A DNA stretch of 64,000 bases, from contig CAWBCM010000003.1 in the NCBI GenBank assembly GCA_963787285.1, positions 62,001-126,000 of the forward strand, read 5' to 3'. Shown here piece after piece: positions 8,740-17,773 of this stretch. Numbering within the stretch: the stretch's first letter is position 1; each line of letters opens with the position of its first letter. The stretch comes from JAHEJN01 sp963787285 (GTDB lineage: Bacteria > Actinomycetota > Acidimicrobiia > Acidimicrobiales > JAHEJN01). The position numbers were made by a program, and so were the translations under genes. Below the pieces are notes generated by a model, which was given only the letters and a program-made list of their open reading frames with translations, searched no databases and was not told the DNA's origin.

Positions 8740-11266
8740 GTGATCGAGAATCCGTATCGGCTGCCGCGTACCGCGATCCCCTCGCACTACCAGTTGCGCC
8801 TCGAACCCGACCTGGAGGCGGCGACATTTCGCGGTTCGTGCCGAGCCACCATCTCGGTGCACGCTGCCACCGACGAGCTCGTCTGCAATGCCGCCGAGCT
8901 CGTGGTGACCCACGCCCACCTCGAGTCGACCGACGACTCGATCGCCTGCACGATCCGCCTCGACGACGACCACGAGCGCGCCACCTTCGAGCTCACCTCG
9001 GCCATCGAGCCGGGAGAGTACGTGCTGGTCACCCACTTCGACGGCTTCCTCAACGACAAGCTGCGCGGGTTCTACCGCAGCTCGTTCTCCGACGCCGACG
9101 GATCCACCCGCACGCTCGCCACCACCCAGTTCGAGTCGACCAGCGCTCGTCGAGCCTTCCCGTGCTGGGACGAGCCCGACCTGAAGGCCGTGTTCGAGAT
9201 CACCCTCGTGGTCGATCCCGATCTCCTCGCCGTCTCGTGTGGCGCCGAGATCGCATCGGAGCTGCTCGAGGATGGAAGACGGGAAGTCCGGTTCGCACCG
9301 ACGATGCTCCTGTCGACCTACCTCCTGGCCTTCGTGGTCGGCCCGCTCGAGGCGAGCGAGCCGGTGCACGTCGGCACCACGCCCGTTCGCATCATCCACG
9401 TGCCCGGCAAGGCTCATCTGATCGACTTCGCCATGGATGCGGCCGTGTTCTCGCTCGCCCATTTCGAGGAGTATTTCGGCATTCCCTATCCGGGCGACAA
9501 GCTCGACCTGCTCGCCATTCCCGATTTCGCCTCCGGTGCCATGGAGAACCTCGGCGCCGTCACCTTCCGGGAGATCCTCCTGCTCCTCGATCCCCAGCGG
9601 TCGAGCCAACGCGAGCAGCAGCGATCGGTCGACGTGATCGCTCATGAGATCGCCCACATGTGGTTCGGCGACCTGGTGACCATGAAGTGGTGGGAGGGCA
9701 TCTGGCTGAAGGAGGCATTCGCCACCTTCATGGAGATGCACGCCACCGACGCGTGGCGGCCCGACTGGGAACGCTGGGTCGACTTCGGGCTCTCGCGCTC
9801 AGCCGCCTTCGACGTCGATGCCCTGGCCGAAACCCGCCCCATCGAGTACGCCGTGGTGTCGCCCGCCGATGCCGAGGGCATGTACGACCTGCTCACCTAC
9901 GAGAAGGGCGCAGCCGTCGTGCGCATGCTCGAGCAGTACCTCACACCCACGGTCTTTCGCGACGGCGTCCGACACTACTTGTCCGCTCACGCCTACGGGT
10001 CCACCGAGACCACCGATCTCTGGGACGACCTCGAACACGTGTCGGGCCAGCCGGTGCGCCGCATCATGGACTCGTGGATCTTTCAGGGCGGTCACCCACT
10101 CGTTTCGATCGACCTGGTCGACGACACCCGGGTGCGCCTCCGCCAGCGACGGTTCCGGTACGACGGCGTCGACTCGGGTGAGGAGTGGGGAGTGCCCGTG
10201 GTCATGCGCGTGTTCCACGGCGAAACGAGTCGCGTCCGTACCGGTGCTGCTCGACTCCACCGAGGCGACCGTCGAAGTGGGAGCCCACGATGCCGTGCTC
10301 GTCAACGCCGACGCCTCGGGCTTCTACCGAGTCGACTACTCGACCGCCGCTGGCGCCGCCCTGACCGCGCTGCCGGCGGGAGCGGTGGCGCCCGTCGAAC
10401 GCTACGGGCTCGTCGACGACGCCTGGGCGGCCGTGGTCGCCGGTGTCCTCGACCCCGCCGAGTACCTCGGACTGGTGCGGACCTTCGCCGACGACGACGA
10501 TCTCTCGGTGTGGCAGCGCATCATCGGCACGCTGCATGCCGTCGACAACCTGTTGCCCGACGCCACACGACCGGCCTACACCCTTTGGGTCACCGGTCTG
10601 CTCGCTCCACTGGCCGATCGACTGGGCCCCGACGCCGCACCCGACGAGGACGATCGCACCCGGGAGCTCCGGGCCGCCGCGTTCGGTGCGCTCGGCACCA
10701 TCGCGCAACACCCGCCCACCACCGAACGAGCCGCATCCCTTCTCGACGACGACACGGCCGACCCCAGTCTGCGGGCGGCCGCAGTCGGCGTGGTCGCATC
10801 GGTCGCCGACACCGACACCTTCGACGATCTCGTGCGCCGGTTCCAGCATGCCGAAACGCCCCAGGACGAGCGCCGATACTCGTACGCGCTGGCGGCGGTT
10901 CCCGGTCTCGCCGACTTCGAGAAGATGTTGGCCATGACCATCGACGGCACGATCCGCATCCAGGACGCCCCCTTCGTCCTGTCCCTGGCCATGGGAAACC
11001 GCGCCCACGGTCCGCGAGCGTGGACCCACGTCGTCGACAACTGGGAGTTCATCGAGTCGGCGTTCCCCTCGAACACGTTGGTGTACCTCCTCGGCGGCAT
11101 TCGGTCGCTGTCCGTCCAACCCCTCGCCGACGAGATCGAGGCGTTCTGCCTCGCTCATCCGGTCAACCAGGGCGCCAGGACCATCGCCCAGCACCTCGAA
11201 CGGCTTCGCGTGAACGTCGATCTCCGCGCTCGCGTCACCGACCGCGTTCCGACCGCGCTCGGCTGA
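8740..11266 (+). CDS. pepN: M1-family aminopeptidase N, with one frameshift
   Basis: A roughly 840-residue zinc aminopeptidase that trims N-terminal residues from peptides in the cytoplasm. It has the exopeptidase motif GAMEN at about residue 267, the zinc site HEIAH at about 301-305 and the third ligand Glu in WLKEAFATF about 18 residues later, then a long helical C-terminal domain. GTG 8740 starts VIENPYRLPR. A single +/-1 frameshift lies near 10225-10245: the first frame ends its family-like sequence at VFHGETSR, and the neighbouring frame resumes at VPVLLDSTEATVEVG and runs to a stop at 11266. Both halves are well conserved, so a sequencing indel is more likely than a pseudogene. Confidence 0.88.
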
Positions 11267-11268
11267 TC

Positions 11269-12429
11269 GTGCACTGGCTCACCCGCCGGCCTCCCGCGGT
11301 GTCGGTCTTCGCCGTCGAGCCGTCGACCGCACAACTCGTGTGGCGTCGCGCCGGACCCGGACCCATGCGGGTGTCGTGCATTGCGCCCGACGGCTCATCG
11401 CGCTCGTCGACGGTCGACACCGACGGCGGACCCGGGGCCCTGCTCGTCGACGAGCTCACCCCCGGCGTGACCTACGACCTCACCGTCGCCGGCCGTGGCC
11501 TCGCCGTCGCCGACTGCCGCCATCGTTTCACCACACCGATCGATCCGCCGGGGGAGCTCCTCAGCCGCGTGGTCACCGTGAACGACTCCCACCTCGGCGG
11601 GAACCGGTTCGGCTACCTCAAGACCATCCGCGAACGGCCGGCTCCCGAACTGGCGAGCTCCGAACGATGCCTCCGCGCCGCAGTGAGCGCGATGGCGGCC
11701 TGGCAGCCCGACCATGCCGTCTTCAAGGGCGACATCGTGAATCGCGGCAGCGTCGACGAATGGGCGACGGCGAACGAGATCGCCGCGTCGGTCCCGGTCA
11801 CGACCGACATGCTGCTCGGCAACCACGAAGCCAACTCACGCCACGGCATCGATCCGGTCGTGGGGGCCGGCGCCGGGGGCTTCGATCTCTCCGAACCGGT
11901 CCGTGTGCGCGATCTCCCCGGAATCCGACTGGTGCTGGCCGACACCACGGTGCGACGAACCAACCGAGGCGGCATTGCCCACGTGGCCGACGAGATCATC
12001 GAGGCGGCGGCCGAGGCCGACACCCCGGTGATGGTGTGCCTGCATCACAACCTCCAGACCCATCGCCTGCCCACGTTCCTCCCGGCGGGCATCGCCGGGC
12101 ACCATGCCCGACGTTTCCTCGACCGACTGGCCGACATCGCCCCGGCATCGTTGACCGTGTCCGGGCACACCCACCGCAACCGACGACGCGATCATCGCGG
12201 CATCCCCGTGATCGAGGTCGGCGCGCCCAAGGACTATCCCGGCGTCTGGGCCGGATACGCGGTGCACGAAGGCGGTATTCGACAGGTCTCGTATCGCGTG
12301 GCCGAGCCGAGCTGTCTGCAATGGACCGAGCGAACCCGTTGGGCGGCGTTGGGGCTGTGGGGGCGCTGGTCACCCGGCGTGATCGACGACCGCTGCTTCA
12401 CCCATCGATGGCCGACCGACGCCGGCTGA
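11269..12429 (+). CDS. calcineurin-like metallophosphoesterase
   Basis: A 386-residue protein with an N-terminal beta-rich, fibronectin-like region (about 1-90) and a dinuclear metallophosphoesterase domain. The metal-binding motifs are VNDSHLGG, FKGDIVNRG, LLGNHE, LHHN and SGHTHRNRR in the canonical order. No signal peptide is evident. GTG 11269 begins 2 nt after the pepN stop, so the two are probably co-transcribed. The domain architecture recalls cyclic nucleotide or nucleotide phosphodiesterases, but the substrate cannot be told from sequence. Confidence 0.88.
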   Translation: MHWLTRRPPAVSVFAVEPSTAQLVWRRAGPGPMRVSCIAPDGSSRSSTVDTDGGPGALLVDELTPGVTYDLTVAGRGLAVADCRHRFTTPIDPPGELLSRVVTVNDSHLGGNRFGYLKTIRERPAPELASSERCLRAAVSAMAAWQPDHAVFKGDIVNRGSVDEWATANEIAASVPVTTDMLLGNHEANSRHGIDPVVGAGAGGFDLSEPVRVRDLPGIRLVLADTTVRRTNRGGIAHVADEIIEAAAEADTPVMVCLHHNLQTHRLPTFLPAGIAGHHARRFLDRLADIAPASLTVSGHTHRNRRRDHRGIPVIEVGAPKDYPGVWAGYAVHEGGIRQVSYRVAEPSCLQWTERTRWAALGLWGRWSPGVIDDRCFTHRWPTDAG

Positions 12430-12930
12430 TCAGGTCTCGATCGACAGTGCGGTGAGCAGGCTGCGATTCACCAGCACCACCGGCGAGTACACCGGTTCGT
12501 CGTCGACGGCGGGAAAACTGAGGACCGCATCGGTGACCGCGAAGAACTTGTGGAGCTCGAGCGACATCGCATCGGTCGGGTTGTCGTACCGACGGGTGAG
12601 GTGCAACCGCCCCTTGAGCTCACTGCCGACCGCCCCGATGAACACGGGTTGAGCGGTTTTGGGCATGAGATGGCTCACCCGCGTCTTGGGGTCCTCGTGC
12701 TGTTCGGTGTTGATGAGCACGAAGGTCATGCTGCGCTTGGAGACGGTCATCTCGTCGGCCTCGTGGATGGTGACGTCGGGATCCGAGATCCGCACGACGC
12801 TGACGTTCTCCATGTGCACGAAGTCGGTGAGCTCGTCGTTGAGCACCTCCTGGAGACGTTTCGCGACGGCGATCGACCCTTCGTAGATGTGGGTCGACGT
12901 GACGACAACGATGGGGAGAGCGGCATCCAT
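12430..12930 (-). CDS. conserved hypothetical protein
   Basis: A 166-residue protein starting at ATG 12930 (MDAALPIVVV); a TTG two codons upstream is the alternative. It is predicted soluble, with a VVVTSTHIYEG N-terminal strand-loop and a FVLINTEQHEDPKTR segment. No signal peptide, membrane segment or metal-binding motif is visible, and I do not recognise the family. It is convergent with the phosphoesterase gene: the two stops abut with no gap, and no terminator hairpin was seen between them. Confidence 0.7.
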   Translation of the reverse strand: MDAALPIVVVTSTHIYEGSIAVAKRLQEVLNDELTDFVHMENVSVVRISDPDVTIHEADEMTVSKRSMTFVLINTEQHEDPKTRVSHLMPKTAQPVFIGAVGSELKGRLHLTRRYDNPTDAMSLELHKFFAVTDAVLSFPAVDDEPVYSPVVLVNRSLLTALSIET

Positions 12931-12981
12931 GCCCAAACGCTAGGTCGCCGGGGCCGCCCGGCCGGTGATGCCCTTCGATGG

Positions 12982-14175
12982 TCAGTCGGCCAACCGGTCG
13001 ATCGCCTCGGCGAAGGAACCCCCGGCCTCGATCAACGACCGCAGCTGGATCACGTGGCGGGGTCGGTTCATGCCGAAGGCGCCGGCAAGGCGCTCGCCCC
13101 GCCGGTAGAGCGCGACGAAGCGCCCGTCGTCGACGGCCCCGTGCGCGACCACCACCTCGTCGGCGTCGTTGGTGCGTCCGGCCACCTGCACCTTGCGGTC
13201 GTACTGGTCGCTCCAGAACCATGGCACCGGTGCGAAGTCCTCGGCGTCGGCGTCGGTGGCGAGCAGTCGACGAGCGGCGGCCGCCCCCTGGGCGCCGGCG
13301 TTGTCCCAGTGCTCGATGCGCATGGTCTCGTCGAACAGTCGATTCGGCCACCGAGCGACATCGCCGGCCGCGACGACCCCGGGAGCGGCGAGCAGCGTCG
13401 CATCGCACACGACGCCGTTGTCGATCACGAGACCCGAGCCCTCGAGCCACTCGGTGTTGGGTACCACCCCGATCCCCACCACGACGAGATCGGCGTCGAC
13501 CTCGGAGCCGTCGCCGAGCTCCACGCCGGTCACCCGCTCGGCGCCGAGGAAGCGCTCGACCCCCACGCCGAGACGAACGTCGACCCCGTGGGCTCGGTGG
13601 AGATCGGCCATCACCGCGCCCATCTCGGGTCCGACCGCTCGCTCCATCGGTACCGGTGCGACCTCGACGATCGTGACTCGATGTCCCTGTGATCGGCACG
13701 TGGCGGCCACCTCGGCGCCGATGAACCCGGCTCCCACCACCACCACGTTGCGGGCGCCGTCACCCAGATCGGCGAGGAGGCCCCGTGCGTCGGCCAGCGT
13801 GCGCAACACGTGCACACCTGCGGGCGCGGCCGTCGACAGGCGTCGGGGCCGGGCGCCGGTGGCGATCACCAGACCATCGAACTCGACGTCTCCGGCTTCG
13901 GTCAGCACTCGGCGTGTCGTGAGGTCGACGCCGGTCGCCCGGGTGTCGGTCGAGATCTCGATGGAGCTCTCGTTCAGGGCATCGCGGTCGACGAGCATGG
14001 TCCTCGCCGGTTCCCACTCCCCCGCCAGGACCTGCTTCGACAGCGGCGGACGGTCGTAGGGAAGCTCGGGTTCGGCTCCGATCAGGATCACCTGGCCGGT
14101 GAAACCGCGCCGTCGCAGTTCCTGTGCCGCCCGCAGGCCGGCGAGCGACGCACCGACGATCGCGATGCGCTCCAT
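12982..14175 (-). CDS. FAD-dependent ferredoxin reductase (oxygenase-coupled type)
   Basis: A 397-residue pyridine nucleotide-disulfide oxidoreductase-fold flavoprotein. The N-terminal FAD site is IAIVGASLAGLRAAQELR, the NAD(P)H site is VVVVGAGFIGAEVAATCR near the middle, and the second FAD motif is GVVAAGDVARWPN. A C-terminal reductase domain (WFWSDQYDRKVQVAG) is typical of ferredoxin, putidaredoxin and rubredoxin reductases. It moves electrons from NAD(P)H to a ferredoxin. The small ferredoxin gene lies 12 nt upstream on the same strand and is the obvious partner. The terminal oxidase or P450 is not in this window. Confidence 0.93.
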   Translation of the reverse strand: MERIAIVGASLAGLRAAQELRRRGFTGQVILIGAEPELPYDRPPLSKQVLAGEWEPARTMLVDRDALNESSIEISTDTRATGVDLTTRRVLTEAGDVEFDGLVIATGARPRRLSTAAPAGVHVLRTLADARGLLADLGDGARNVVVVGAGFIGAEVAATCRSQGHRVTIVEVAPVPMERAVGPEMGAVMADLHRAHGVDVRLGVGVERFLGAERVTGVELGDGSEVDADLVVVGIGVVPNTEWLEGSGLVIDNGVVCDATLLAAPGVVAAGDVARWPNRLFDETMRIEHWDNAGAQGAAAARRLLATDADAEDFAPVPWFWSDQYDRKVQVAGRTNDADEVVVAHGAVDDGRFVALYRRGERLAGAFGMNRPRHVIQLRSLIEAGGSFAEAIDRLAD

Positions 14176-14187
14176 GTCGAACCGGAC

Positions 14188-14382
14188 TCAGCCCTCGGTC
14201 AGGGAGATGGCCTGTTTCGGGCATCGTTGGACCGCTTCTTCGAGCTTGCCGCGCAGCTCTTCTCCCGGTGTCTCGTTCAAGATGTAGAGGAAGTCGTCGT
14301 CGCGAACCTCGAACACCTCGGGCGCGATCTGCATGCAGACCGCGTTGCTCTCACACAGATCGAAATCGACGACAACGCGCAT
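14188..14382 (-). CDS. small P450-type ferredoxin
   Basis: A 64-residue ferredoxin starting at ATG 14382 (MRVVVDFDLC), with GGAGGA just upstream as ribosome binding site. Cysteines occur as CESNAVC (Cx5C) and in RCPKQAI near the C-terminus. Three cysteines in this spacing point to a [3Fe-4S] cluster, as in ferredoxins serving mycobacterial and Streptomyces cytochromes P450. It is upstream of and co-transcribed with the ferredoxin reductase, giving a two-component electron supply for a monooxygenase encoded elsewhere. Confidence 0.92.
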   Translation of the reverse strand: MRVVVDFDLCESNAVCMQIAPEVFEVRDDDFLYILNETPGEELRGKLEEAVQRCPKQAISLTEG

Positions 14383-14440
14383 GGATCCTCCACTACCGAC
14401 CAACCGACACCGCAGACCCTAGTCGGCGGCCCGCTGCCGT

Positions 14441-15121
14441 TCAGGGGCGCACGCAGGGTGCGCCGGGACCCGATCGCCCCGCGAGGAGCGTCTCACCCCG
14501 CATGACCGTGATCTCGCCCGAGCCGCTCTCGATCTCGTAGAGGAACACGGCCAGGGCATTGCATGCGGCCAGGGCATCGTCGGGTGCCGCAGGATCGTCC
14601 GCGAACTCGGCGTGGAGCGAGTCGAGACGTCCGAAGGCGAACCCCGCGTCGATCGAGAGCTGACCCGCCCACGTGGTCGTTCCGAAGTTGGTGGCGATGT
14701 AGGAGGCCAGCTGCGCCTCCGCGTCGGCCTCGTCGTTGAGACCGTCGACCGCCTGGTCGACGGGAACCGAGGTCGATCCACACTGCTCGACGGCGTAGCT
14801 CCGCAGGCCCTTTCGGGCCTCCACCGCCTCGGGATCGAAGGCGGCGGAGAACAGCTCGTCGAGCTCCGAGTCGGGAATCTCGTCGAGTGAGCGGGCCGTG
14901 TTGGCCAGCTCACGCACCGTGGATCGGATGTCGGGGGGCGCCGCCGCCTCGAGATCGTCGAGCCCGTCGGTGCCGCTGGCACTCAAGCCGATGCCGTCCC
15001 GCAACAACGCGCAGAACGCCTCGGGGTCACCCGGATCCTCGGTCCGCGAGCAGGCCCCGACCAGGACCGCAACGGTGAGCGCGGCCGCGCCCAATCTCAC
15101 TGTGGACATCGCACTCATCAT
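14441..15121 (-). CDS. putative lipoprotein
   Basis: A 226-residue exported protein with a lipobox: the hydrophobic LGAAALTVAVLVGAC segment ends in a cysteine about residue 24, suitable for lipid modification and anchoring to the outer face of the membrane. The mature part is acidic, with four more cysteines (FCALL, EQCG, AACNAL and APCVRP) that could form disulfides. No family was recognised. ATG 15121 is used, with ATG codons at 15118 and 15109 as alternatives. Confidence 0.75.
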   Translation of the reverse strand: MMSAMSTVRLGAAALTVAVLVGACSRTEDPGDPEAFCALLRDGIGLSASGTDGLDDLEAAAPPDIRSTVRELANTARSLDEIPDSELDELFSAAFDPEAVEARKGLRSYAVEQCGSTSVPVDQAVDGLNDEADAEAQLASYIATNFGTTTWAGQLSIDAGFAFGRLDSLHAEFADDPAAPDDALAACNALAVFLYEIESGSGEITVMRGETLLAGRSGPGAPCVRP

Positions 15122-15228
15122 GCCGCGTCCGCCGTTGGCTCGGAGGCCATCCCGCCTCCCACTACGATCCCGTCATCGCCACCGACTACCGGCCGAGTGC
15201 CTCCGCACCGCTCCTGTTCGTCCGAGCG

Positions 15229-15597
15229 TTGCGACTCCGTTGCATCCTGTGCGGCAGCCGCGGGGTGTTCAGAGGCTGGCGAATGGCCGAACGGTGCCCC
15301 CGCTGCAATCTGAAGTTCGAACGCGAGCAGGGGCAGTTCGTCGGCGCGGTGGGAATGAACACCATCGTGTCGTTCGGGGCCGTGCTCGTCGCCCTCATCC
15401 TGGGCTTCGTGCTCAGCGGACCGAACCCCGAGGCGGTACCGATCCTGGTGCCCGTACTCACCGTCGCGCTGGTGGTTCCCGCCGTGTTCTTCCCGATGTC
15501 GAAGGGGATCTGGGGGGCGATCGACCTGCTGACCGAACCACTGCACGACGGTGAAGCGGATCCCGGACCATGGCTCGAGCCCGTTCCCGACGGGTGA
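15229..15597 (+). CDS. DUF983-family zinc-ribbon membrane protein
   Basis: A small protein with two CxxC knuckles, CILCG and CPRCN, separated by GVFRGWRMAER, followed by two hydrophobic segments (MNTIVSFGAVLVALILGFVL and a second VLTVALVVPAVFFP). This is the DUF983 layout. The annotated start is TTG 15229, but the family-like frame continues upstream to about 15172 (TDYRPSASAPLLFVRALRLR), where no ATG, GTG or TTG lies in frame. The true start may be a rare codon such as ATC 15175, or an indel hides it. Function of the family is unknown. Confidence 0.75.
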   Translation: MRLRCILCGSRGVFRGWRMAERCPRCNLKFEREQGQFVGAVGMNTIVSFGAVLVALILGFVLSGPNPEAVPILVPVLTVALVVPAVFFPMSKGIWGAIDLLTEPLHDGEADPGPWLEPVPDG

Positions 15598-15619
15598 CGA
15601 GGCCCACCCCCGTCAACGC

Positions 15620-15958
15620 CTACAGCGCGTCGTGACCCATCTCACCGGTGCGAATCCGCACGAGGCTCTCGACCGGCGACGTCCAGATCTTGCCGTCGCC
15701 GATCTTTCCCGTACGAGCGGCGGCCACGATCGCATCGGTGGCGCCGACGGCCTGATCGTCGTCGACGACGATGTCGATCCGGGACTTGGGCGTGAACGAG
15801 ACCTTGTACTCCGTACCGCGGTAGGTCTCGGTGTGGCCACCCTGTCGACCGAAGCCCTGAGCCTCGGTCACCGTCATGCCCTGGATGCCGACCCCGGCAA
15901 GGGCATCTTTGACGGCCTCGACCTGGTGGGGTTTGACGACTGCGGTGATGAGCTTCAT
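15620..15958 (-). CDS. glnB: nitrogen regulatory protein PII
   Basis: A 112-residue PII signal protein, the exact usual length. It starts MKLITAVVKPHQ and shows the T-loop YRGTEYKVSF with the modifiable Tyr, the GMTVTEAQGFGRQGGH ATP/2-oxoglutarate region and the C-terminal GKIWTSPVESLVRIRTGE. It senses 2-oxoglutarate and adenylate energy state and adjusts nitrogen assimilation targets. ATG 15958 is preferred over an upstream in-frame codon because it gives the conserved N-terminus. No amtB or glnD is adjacent, so it is a stand-alone gene; a direct repeat upstream may be its control site. Confidence 0.95.
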   Translation of the reverse strand: MKLITAVVKPHQVEAVKDALAGVGIQGMTVTEAQGFGRQGGHTETYRGTEYKVSFTPKSRIDIVVDDDQAVGATDAIVAAARTGKIGDGKIWTSPVESLVRIRTGEMGHDAL

Positions 15959-15996
15959 TGCGACCTCTTTCCAAGGTTCCGACGGGAGTCGTTCGT

Positions 15997-16028
15997 GTTG
16001 ATACAAACAGTGCCACGGGTTGACACAA
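15997..16028. promoter_or_regulatory. direct repeat in the PII promoter region
   Basis: GTTGATACAA (15997-16006) and GTTGACACAA (16019-16028) are 10-bp direct repeats with one mismatch, 22 bp apart, two helical turns. They lie about 40-70 bp upstream of the PII start. Spacing and position suit two protomers of an activator on one DNA face. A nitrogen regulator such as GlnR is a guess. Confidence 0.45.
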
Positions 16029-16148
16029 AACGCAACCGTTTCCAGCGTGTTTCCGAGGAAGGTGACCGCAAATCGCCCATGAAGTCTGAATTACCGCGAA
16101 TCTGTCACCACTCTGCTGCCAGCGTGAACGACAGCTGACTTGCATTAC

Positions 16149-16166
16149 GTAGCAGAACAATGCTAC
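16149..16166. promoter_or_regulatory. inverted-repeat operator candidate for the GntR gene
   Basis: GTAGCA-N6-TGCTAC is a perfect 6-bp inverted repeat ending 9 nt upstream of the GntR start codon at 16176. YtrA-type GntR regulators typically bind inverted repeats in their own promoter, so autoregulation is likely. Binding is inferred. Confidence 0.55.
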
Positions 16167-16175
16167 AAAGAGACC

Positions 16176-16562
16176 GTGGTCACGATACGGCTCGACACCA
16201 ATTCGAAGATCCCGCCGTTCGAACAGCTCCGGGCCCAGCTCGCCCTGCAGGTGGCCGCAGGTCGCCTCCGACCCGGACAGCGCCTCCCCACCATTCGACA
16301 GCTCGCGGCGCAACTCGATCTCTCGAACGGGACCGTCGCACGGGCCTATCGCGAGCTCGAGTATGCAGGCATCCTCACCGGCGAAGGCCGCCGAGGCACC
16401 TTCGTCGCCGACAACCCACCCATCGCCTACTCGGTGGTCGAACGCCGGAACCGGCTGGCCGAAGCGGCGTCGGTGCTCGCCGAGATCGCCGTGTCGCTCG
16501 GGAGCGACGACGACGAGGCGCTCGAAGCACTGGCGACGGCACTCGACGAGGCCCGCAGCTGA
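16176..16562 (+). CDS. GntR-family regulator, YtrA-like
   Basis: A 128-residue repressor with the GntR winged helix at the N-terminus: PPFEQLRAQLALQVAAGRL, then RPGQRLPTIRQLAAQLDLSN, then GTVARAYRELEYAGILTGEG. The C-terminal effector region is only about 50 residues, as in the YtrA subfamily. GTG 16176 gives the usual short lead into the first helix. The gene is convergent with the microcompartment operon; YtrA-type genes more often precede ABC transporter operons, which are absent here. Whether it controls the microcompartment genes is unknown. Confidence 0.88.
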   Translation: MVTIRLDTNSKIPPFEQLRAQLALQVAAGRLRPGQRLPTIRQLAAQLDLSNGTVARAYRELEYAGILTGEGRRGTFVADNPPIAYSVVERRNRLAEAASVLAEIAVSLGSDDDEALEALATALDEARS

Positions 16563-16606
16563 TCGACGGAGCCGACCTCACCACCCCACCGCGAGCTCGA
16601 CCACGA

Positions 16607-16868
16607 TCAGCTGATCTCGTCGATGATGCCGACGATCACCGCTCGGATCGGGACCCGTCGAGAGCCCGAAGATCTGACGCGCCGAGCTGCCCTCGTCGCA
16701 GATGAGCACCTCGTCGCCCACGCCCGCGTCGACGACGTCGACGGCGATCAGGTACCCCTGCGGCGAGCCGTCGGTGTCGACCAGGTCGCACAGGAGCAAC
16801 CGCTGCCCCTCGAAGAAGGGGTGGCTGATCGGCGAGACCACCGTTCCGGCGACGCGAGCGATCTTCAA
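16607..16868 (-). CDS. BMC-P shell pentamer (EutN/CcmL family), third copy
   Basis: An approximately 86-residue EutN/CcmL vertex protein. It begins with TTG 16868, giving KIARVAGTVVSPISH, and contains GYLIAVDVVDAGVGDEVLIC and the signature EGSSARQIFG. An indel near 16650 is needed to reach the expected end AVIVGIIDEIS at stop 16607. BMC-P pentamers close the vertices of microcompartment shells. The preceding BMC-P copy reads into this one without a stop in the sequence as given, which could mean a fused double-pentamer protein but more probably reflects another indel. It is the last gene of the operon. Confidence 0.82.
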
Positions 16869-16888
16869 CGGTCGTCCTCGCGCGAACG

Positions 16889-17149
16889 TCACGTGGTCGA
16901 CCAGCCCGACGATTGCGTGGTCGACGGGCACGAATCGTTCGGACAAGCGCCTCGGCGGCCTCGCGTGAGGCGACGAAGTAGACGAGCTCACCCGGCCCGG
17001 CCATGGCCACTGCGTCGGCCGCCACCACGGGGGCGCCGTCGTCGTCGCTGGTGCTTGTCGAGCGGCTGGACGATGAGGAACTTCACTCCGTCGAGTCCCT
17101 CGGACTTGATCGTCGCGACGACGGTGCCGATGACCCGCCCCAGGTGCAT
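16889..17149 (-). CDS. BMC-P shell pentamer (EutN/CcmL family), second copy
   Basis: Starts MHLGRVIGTVVATIKSEGLD at ATG 17149, which overlaps the stop of the upstream BMC-T gene (TGATG). It continues as GVKFLIVQPLDK, then after indels near 17055 and 16945 as GAPVVAADAVAMAGPGELVY and FVPVDHAIVGLVDHV. These are standard EutN/CcmL features. The end is uncertain: a TGA lies at 16889-16891 in a neighbouring frame, while the current frame reads through to the next BMC-P. Role: pentameric vertex of the microcompartment shell. Confidence 0.78.
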
Positions 17150-17773
17150 CAGGTCGCTCCGTCGGGTCGTTGCAGCCGACGATTGAACCGCAGCTCGGCG
17201 GCGAGGTTGTCGCGCATCTCGACGTGCAGCTGCGGGATGACCGCTGCTGCGCGACCAGCTTGTCGCGTGTGCTCGGTGACGCCGGACCGCGCCCTCGACG
17301 GCCGCCTCGACGTCGGCCACCGTGCCGGCGAACAGGCAGTACGCCTTGCCGCCCGAGATCGTCGGCCAGCCGCAGCGGCCAGCAGCGACACCTCGGCGGC
17401 CTTGACCCCGGCGTCGGCGGCGACGATGGCGGTCGCTGCGGTGGAGGTCTCGACGATGCCGAGCGCATCGCCGTCGAGCGACGCGGTCGTCCTCGGACCG
17501 TCGTGATGGCAGCGATGACGCCGGATGCACGTCGGCGAGGAACAGCGAGTCGACCACGGTGTCGGTACCGCCGCTCTCGAGCGCGATCTCGACGGCGGCG
17601 GTGTCGCCGCCGACCAGCACCAGGTACCGCCCGGGATGAACGGTGCCGGCATGGAGCGACGAGACCGGTGACGACTTGACCATCGCGTCACCGGCGACGA
17701 TGCCGGCCGCGATCGACGTCGAACTCGAGCAGCCCGATGGCGGGATCGAAGCGTGTCGGCCGAGGTCAGACAA
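17149..17773 (-). CDS. BMC-T shell protein, two tandem BMC domains
   Basis: About 205 residues with two BMC (Pfam00936-like) repeats. The first holds AIGLLEF, then SIAAGIVAGDAMVKSSPVSS and GRYLVLVGGDTAAVEIALES. The second holds ALGIVETSTAATAIVAADAG, VKAAEVSLLA and GGKAYCLFAGTVADVEAAVE. Such proteins form trimers that act as pseudohexagonal shell tiles. TTG 17773 (MSDLGRHASIP) is the likely start, overlapping the aldehyde dehydrogenase stop. Multiple +/-1 indels (about 17735, 17715, 17520, 17360-17255) break the frame, but conserved sequence continues across each. It ends RFNRRLQRPDGAT. Confidence 0.82.
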
